NCBI GenBank assembly: GCA_034509755.1
Contig: CM067555.1
Coordinates: 21,836,142-21,900,141, forward strand
Length of the DNA stretch: 64,000 nucleotides
Origin: Anisodus tanguticus
Lineage: Eukaryota; Streptophyta; Magnoliopsida; Solanales; Solanaceae
Direction: 5' to 3'
Of this stretch, positions 59,488-64,000 are shown piece after piece (position 1 is the first letter of the stretch; each line of letters starts with the position of its first letter). The translations under genes were made by a program, and so were the position numbers. The notes under the pieces are model-generated. The model was given only the letters and a program-made list of their open reading frames with translations. It did not search any database and had not been told where the DNA came from.

Positions 59488-59579
59488 TGAAGAACTTACA
59501 GCGGAGGGTGGCGAATTTCAGAAACCCAAGAGCCCCACTCGCGTTGTCTGAGAGCTTTGAACTTCTTTGATTGTACCAT

Positions 59580-60664
59580 GTTCTTTGTCACAGATTTTAT
59601 ATATATGAAAAAATCTAAAAAAGGAAGTTGCAGAAGTTCTGATGAAGGGAGACACATAAATGAATGATGAAATGAGGGTTAGATGAGAAGAATTAAAGCC
59701 ATCACAGAGAGGGTGGTGTCCGTAGAGGAGGAAGAGTTTGGTGATATAATTTATAGGGAAGGTAGGTATGTCTACATAGTACACTGTACATCATTGTTCA
59801 CTTTTTGTCCAAAAAATAAGATAATTTTTACTATACGAATTTTGCTCACATTGTTGGTTTCAATCTGAATAAAGAAGGAAAGTTGTCTAGATTGACAGTT
59901 AGTATAACACTAGTTAATTTATGACAAATCCTTAAAATACATAATTTTATTAGATCAAGATGGGCTTAAATGAAGTGACACTGGACTATGATGATTCATA
60001 ATAGCTAATGCTAGCTAATTTGGGATTACTGGTGCTTTAAAATTTCAAGAAAAAAATTATTTTATTCTTTCAAAATTATTCTTATTTACATAATCAAGAA
60101 TCATTAAGTAACTTTTCCTTTTTATACATTAATTAGAAGTAAATTAGTAAAAATACTCATAGTTTTTTTTAGGGGTGCACGATTTCTTGAGTGCATAATC
60201 TAAAAAGTAAAAACACTACTTATTATGGAACGGATTAAGTAACATACTTTATAATTATACGTGTGTGTACGGTGTATATAGATGATTTTTGTGTGGGGAG
60301 GAGGGGGGAGGGGTTAGGGAGTTGGAGAGTGCAATAAAAGAGTTCAGCTCCTCATGTATTGACTGAAGCTTAGTATTCATAACTGCAGGGAGTAAATGTG
60401 AAAGTCATAGTACATAGGACAAAGTTGTTGCTCGAGTGTGGCTTTATTTGGAAAAAGGAGAAACGGGCTTCTTCTTTTCTTCTCCATTCTCTATCCTTTT
60501 CAAACTCTACTGAACTTCTAACTTTAATCACCAATTAATACTCACAATCATCTTTTTGAGAAAACCTAATACTTTCCTCTAGTATGGATGCGGCTTTCCA
60601 TTTTTGACATTACTAAGGAGTATTTTAAACTCGTAACTATACTTGGTTGGGGGATAGGGTGAAC
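59580..60664. other. Upstream flank of the SHINE-like pseudogene; spacer
   Basis: AT-rich with no gene. A TATATATAAAA stretch lies on the minus strand at about 59597-59607, too close to the ATG to be the obvious TATA box. A G-run cluster (GGGGAGGAGGGGGGAGGGG, 60296-60314) is a G-quadruplex candidate. Confidence 0.5.
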
Positions 60665-61395
60665 TAGGGGTGGCCAGTGGACCGGATTGGGGTGGGACGG
60701 TATTTGGGGAACATGATTTGGGGGATGGGGGGTGGGTCGGGACCGGGTCTTGGCGGGCCCGGGCGCCGAGATAGGCGGGACGGGAAGAGGTCCGTCCCAC
60801 ATCCCGCCGGAAGAGGGGACGGGTTTTGGGGGGTTGGGTAGGGGGATTTGAGGGGATTTAAATTTTTTTTTACCTTCATTACTTTAAATTGAATTTCCAA
60901 CATTGAAATTGACATTCACACCTACATTACCACGAAATTTCGACGTTAAAATTTATTGTATATCGTCAGATCTTTACTAAAGAAAAAGGAAAATTAAAAA
61001 TCAATTTGGGGGAAAATTCAAATTAATTGGGAAAACAGACATTTTCCTAAAAATTGGCCACGCCAAAATAAAATAAAAATCGGGTAAAACGGACATTCGA
61101 GCGTAGAGTTATGACCATTTAAAGTTGCATCAATTTACAACTACTTTCTCTCCTTACGTTATTCTACAATTGAATTAGCTTCCGTGATATATTAATTAAA
61201 TTCATGCAGCATTCGACTTCCATCCCGAGTCGGGGTCTGGGGGACGGGGCGTGATGGGCGGGATCGGGACGGGGGGACGAGCCCTAGTCCGGTTCCGAGT
61301 TTGATCCACTATACCGACGATGAATATCCTGATTTTTTTTGGGGGGTCGGGGCGGGTTGAGGGACGGGACGAGGCAAGATCGGGCGCCCACTGGA
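60665..61395. mobile_element. hAT-like MITE, copy B (731 bp), inverted and variant
   Basis: The left end TAGGGGTGGCCAGTGGACCGG is followed by GGGACGGG / GGGTCGGG subterminal repeats. The core (60910-61140) is the reverse complement of the cores of copies A and C. The flanks GGGTGAAC (60657-60664) and CGGTGAAC (61396-61403) form an 8-bp duplication with one mismatch. The right end stops at GCGCCCACTGGA, lacking the final CCACCCCTA. Long minus-strand ORFs here are by-products of the GC-rich repeats. Confidence 0.75.
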
Positions 61396-61403
61396 CGGTG
61401 AAC

Positions 61404-62729
61404 TAAAGTAGGAAGGAAAAGGGATAATGCCATATTGGTGGTATAGAATCATGACAAAATATTTGTCACAATGTGATCAAATTTTTCTGGGAATTATCAA
61501 ATTGTATTGCACCTGTTAAACATAGAAGACTTTGAAAATGATTACTCTCCACCTGTCTTACGAAAGGGGAATAAAAGAAAAACAAGACAAGAAAACATTC
61601 AACGGAAGTAGTGTGAAGCAAAGAAGAAGATATATAGTGTCCACTCACCGCTGGTTTTAGTTTATTATTACTCCATCTTATAAAGCTAATTGCATGGTAT
61701 ATAATTATATGACATGAGAACCGGTAATCCAAGAACATTATTCATCCAAAGATGAGTGCACGTACTACCATTGTTCGCACAAGAAATAATATCCACCATA
61801 CCCGCAAGGTGGCTCAGTTAATTGAGCATGATGCTTCCACAATGGAGGTCTTAGGTGATTGAATGAAAATGGAGACTATAAGAATTGAACTCACATTTAT
61901 TATGTTGTAAATTTCCATCAATATCACTACATAATTTTTCTGTTTTATAATGTATGTCCTTCCTTTCAAAAGTAAGGTTCTTCATTTCGTGGGGGCATTT
62001 ATGTTAATTTCCTAAGAGAAAAAGAGACTTGGGCCTGAGTCCACAAGGGCTGATTTCTAAATAAAGGTTGGTCTACATCTCAAAACAAAGGATTTCATTT
62101 CCAAAAGATTTTGAAAGAGTATTTTCATTTTAAGGGCTTTCAAAAAATGAGAAATTATGTACAAGTCTTGCTCAAACTTACAAAACATGGCTTCTAAAAA
62201 CAAATGAAATGCATCAAATCAGTTCCTTGAATTAATTCACAAATATAAGTACTCTCGTCATGAAGGTGGTTTAGATGTTAACTAGCATTTTAGCAACATA
62301 TAAGTCTTTGGTTCTTTTTTTTTACATTGAGGTCCTGATATCTCAAGATTACACTTTTGCAAGACAGTGGGGACAAGAATTGGGGAGGAGAAATTATAAA
62401 AAATATGAACATTGTATTAAAAAGTTGATATCTTATGATATGTTATTGACGACTTATGAATTTGAAACTTGTTACCTCATTTTGAACAACACTTGGTCAA
62501 TGGGAATGGCTTCATAGAATTTATTCATTTTTTATGCATGGAATTATAATCTGATAGACAACTTTTTTTTTTTTGGAGGCAGATAATGTAATAGTGTGAC
62601 AACTATTCCTTTAAATTAACTAGTCTTTTAGTATTTCCACTTATAAATTAACGGAAGAAAAAGCACAAAAATTTTCCTCTATTGCTCGATATGCGTAAAT
62701 GATGAGGAAAGAGAACGTAGAATGTTATC
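61404..62729. other. Spacer with no recognised gene
   Basis: AT-rich. Apart from the SINE-like fragment at 61798-61860 nothing is recognised. The ORF at 62275-62517 has no motif and no upstream or downstream gene signals. Confidence 0.5.
61798..61860 (+). mobile_element. tRNA-derived SINE-like fragment
   Basis: ACCCGCAAGGTGGCTCAGTT (61799-61818) then AATTGAGCATGATGC resembles the head of plant tRNA-derived SINEs, with an A-box-like TGGCTCAGTTAATTGAGC. The expected B box (GGTTCGAATC) is degraded to GGTGATTGAATG. No poly-A or T tail or target duplication was found, so this is at most a partial copy. Confidence 0.45.
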
Positions 62730-63546
62730 TAGGGGTGGGCAAAAAGTCTGGAGAACCGAAAAACTTAACCGAACCGGCTGTTCGGTTAGGTTTTTATTCA
62801 TTTTTTTTTTAAAAAAAGCTATTTTTTGAAAACCGAATTAGGATTTAGTGATTCGGTTCGGTTTTTTAATTTTGAATACGAACCGAACCGAAAAACCGAA
62901 TTAAATATGTAATTAATCTTATTTTTTATTTTAGGCTATTACTATCTCTTGAATCATAGCCATTGAAGCCAATCTATGAAGCTTTTATGGAAGTTGAATG
63001 CGGCATGAACTTGATTAACACATCACGGAAGCATTGACATAAAATGTAGGGAGAGAAAATAGTTGTAAATTGGTAAAACTTTAAATGGCATAACTCTGCG
63101 CTCGGATGTCCGTTTTACCCGATTTTTTTTATTTTGAGTATTTTTTCGAGACGGGGCCGGCCAAACCGCCGCTACCAATTTTTACGAAAACATCCATTTT
63201 CCCAATCAATTTGTGTTTTCCCCCAAATCGATTTTTAATTTTCCTTTTTCTTTAGTAAACATCTCACGATACACAATAGATTTCAACGTCGAAATTTCAT
63301 GATAGTGTGGGTGTGAATGTCAATTTTCAGTTTTGGAAATTCAATTTAAAAAAAAAAAAAAATCCCCGATCCGATCCGGCCCGTCTCACTAGAAAAAACC
63401 GATATAATCCGATACGTTCGGCATATAAACCGAACATATCGTTTTTTTTTTAAAAAAATTGTATTATGTTTTTAAAAAAAAAAAAAATTATTCGGTTCAT
63501 ATTTTTCGGATACAAACCGAACCGAACCGATATACGCCCACCCCTA
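62730..63546. mobile_element. hAT-like MITE, copy C (817 bp)
   Basis: The termini TAGGGGTGGGC and GCCCACCCCTA are inverted repeats. A perfect 8-bp target duplication ATGTTATC lies at 62722-62729 and 63547-63554. CCGAACCGAA / GGTTCGGTT subterminal repeats occupy both ends. The core is close to copy A in the same orientation. No coding capacity. Confidence 0.92.
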
Positions 63547-63628
63547 ATGTTATCTTTCTCTTGAATCCAAGATTTTAATCAAGATGAAATAACGTCAATC
63601 CTCTATATAATAACATGCTTATATAATA

Positions 63629-63846
63629 TTTTCTTCGTTCCAAAAAGATTGTCTTAATTTAACTTGACACGAAATTTAAAAAATAAAAAGAAATATTTAA
63701 ATTGTGTGGTCCAAAACAAGTCTTAGATATTTTTGCGATTGTAAATCATCTCATAAAATTAAATTATTTCTAAATATAGAAATATATTAATCTTTTTGAG
63801 ATAAACTAATAAGAAAAGTAAGACAATCTCTTTTGGACGGAGAAAG
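63629..63846. mobile_element. Stowaway-like MITE (about 218 bp)
   Basis: The left end TTTTCTTCGTTCCAAAAAGA continues to TTGTCTTA; the right end, read on the minus strand, is CTTTCTCCGTCCAAAAGAGA then TTGTCTTA, an imperfect inverted repeat of about 28 bp. TA dinucleotides flank both ends (63627-63628, 63847-63848). Size, TA target and the CTCCGTCC-like terminus fit Tc1/mariner Stowaway MITEs. Confidence 0.75.
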
Positions 63847-64000
63847 TAACACCTTACTATAGTTGAATTTTCTCGAAATCAATTTTTCTACTATATTTAT
63901 CTCTCTATAACAATTTTTTACATATGTCAACAACATTAATTTTTATAACAAAACACTACGTTCTTTATAAAATTACTCATTTGTAATAACTATCTTCTTT

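Larger units (their letters stand above)
53835..59579 (-). pseudogene. SHINE/WIN1-type AP2/ERF transcription factor pseudogene, intron invaded by copia
   Basis: SHINE (WIN1/SHN) proteins are ERF-family activators of cuticle genes. Exon 1 is 59579-59500: ATG, then MVQSKKF..RQREWGSWVSEIRHP, the conserved SHN start. Donor CT|GTAAGT and acceptor TATAG|G (exon 2 from 54331) join in frame to IWLGTFETAEEAVRDYD ... KTNFP, completing one AP2 domain at the intron position known for SHN genes. After the AP2 domain the frame is lost. SHN-like middle (PTPSLTCLRLDN, then CHIGVWQK) and C-terminal (EENKVAMQMVEELLN) motifs persist in another frame, with an in-frame TGA at 54074-54072, up to a stop at 53837-53835. 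The normally conserved FRGVRQRH is FKALRQRE here. The intron would be about 256 bp without the copia element. Not functional as an SHN protein. Confidence 0.85.

Noticed and set aside
59518..59784. 88-codon minus-strand ORF over SHINE exon 1
   Set aside because: It is in a different frame from the recognised SHN start and has no motif; the 80-bp exon at 59500-59579 explains the region.
60566..60915. Pro-rich minus-strand ORFs (73-83 codons)
   Set aside because: They are products of the GC-rich subterminal repeats of MITE copy B.
61799..61870. Possible tRNA gene
   Set aside because: There is only an A-box-like head; the B box, acceptor stem and anticodon arm cannot be formed. A SINE-like fragment fits better.

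Overview
This is nuclear DNA of a flowering plant. An intact plant RNA-dependent RNA polymerase gene with GT-AG introns sits among plant Ty3/gypsy and Ty1/copia LTR retrotransposons, hAT-like and Stowaway-like MITEs and AT-rich spacers. The protein likenesses (RDR6, SHINE-type AP2/ERF) and the style of the LTRs suggest an asterid, probably Solanaceae. That is an inference; the species cannot be read from the window.

Layout. 1-3.7 kb: a minus-strand Ty3/gypsy element that keeps only gag between its LTRs. 3.7-8.0 kb: an unrecognised stretch, then a plus-strand LTR with its primer-binding site. 8.0-25.9 kb: a nest in which a minus-strand element (3' LTR at 8024-10331) was split by a 12.8-kb plus-strand element (11411-24214, target duplication CTATC), which itself carries a 3.4-kb reverse-oriented LTR-like block. 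26.3-27.3 kb: a hAT-like non-autonomous element. 27463-37435: a complete young non-autonomous LTR element of the LARD type (ATAAG duplication, about 2.4-kb LTRs, no pol). 39.1-39.5 kb: a minisatellite. 39.5-45.1 kb: RDR6, with a 5'-UTR intron and two coding exons giving 1198 residues, no internal stop. 46459-53696: a decayed minus-strand copia element (AATAA duplication) that itself carries a hAT-like MITE. 53835-59579: a broken SHINE/WIN1-type AP2/ERF gene on the minus strand whose single intron holds a second, plus-strand copia element (54498-59409). 60.7-63.9 kb: two more copies of the same hAT-like MITE family, a SINE-like fragment and a Stowaway-like MITE.

How it fits together. RDR6 is the only clearly functional gene seen. 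It makes double-stranded RNA for the tasiRNA/phasiRNA pathway and for silencing of transgenes, viruses and active transposons. It lies in a transposon-rich block and has a young LARD about 2 kb upstream of its likely transcription start. The SHINE-like gene is a pseudogene: it has lost its reading frame in exon 2 and has copia elements in its intron and just beyond its stop codon.

Most unusual signals: a short hairpin just before the polypurine tract that is shared by four different gypsy elements, including ones that no longer code for protein; a shared order of palindromic modules in the LTRs of different gypsy families; and a hAT-like MITE family whose members share termini and core but have swapped subterminal repeat motifs.
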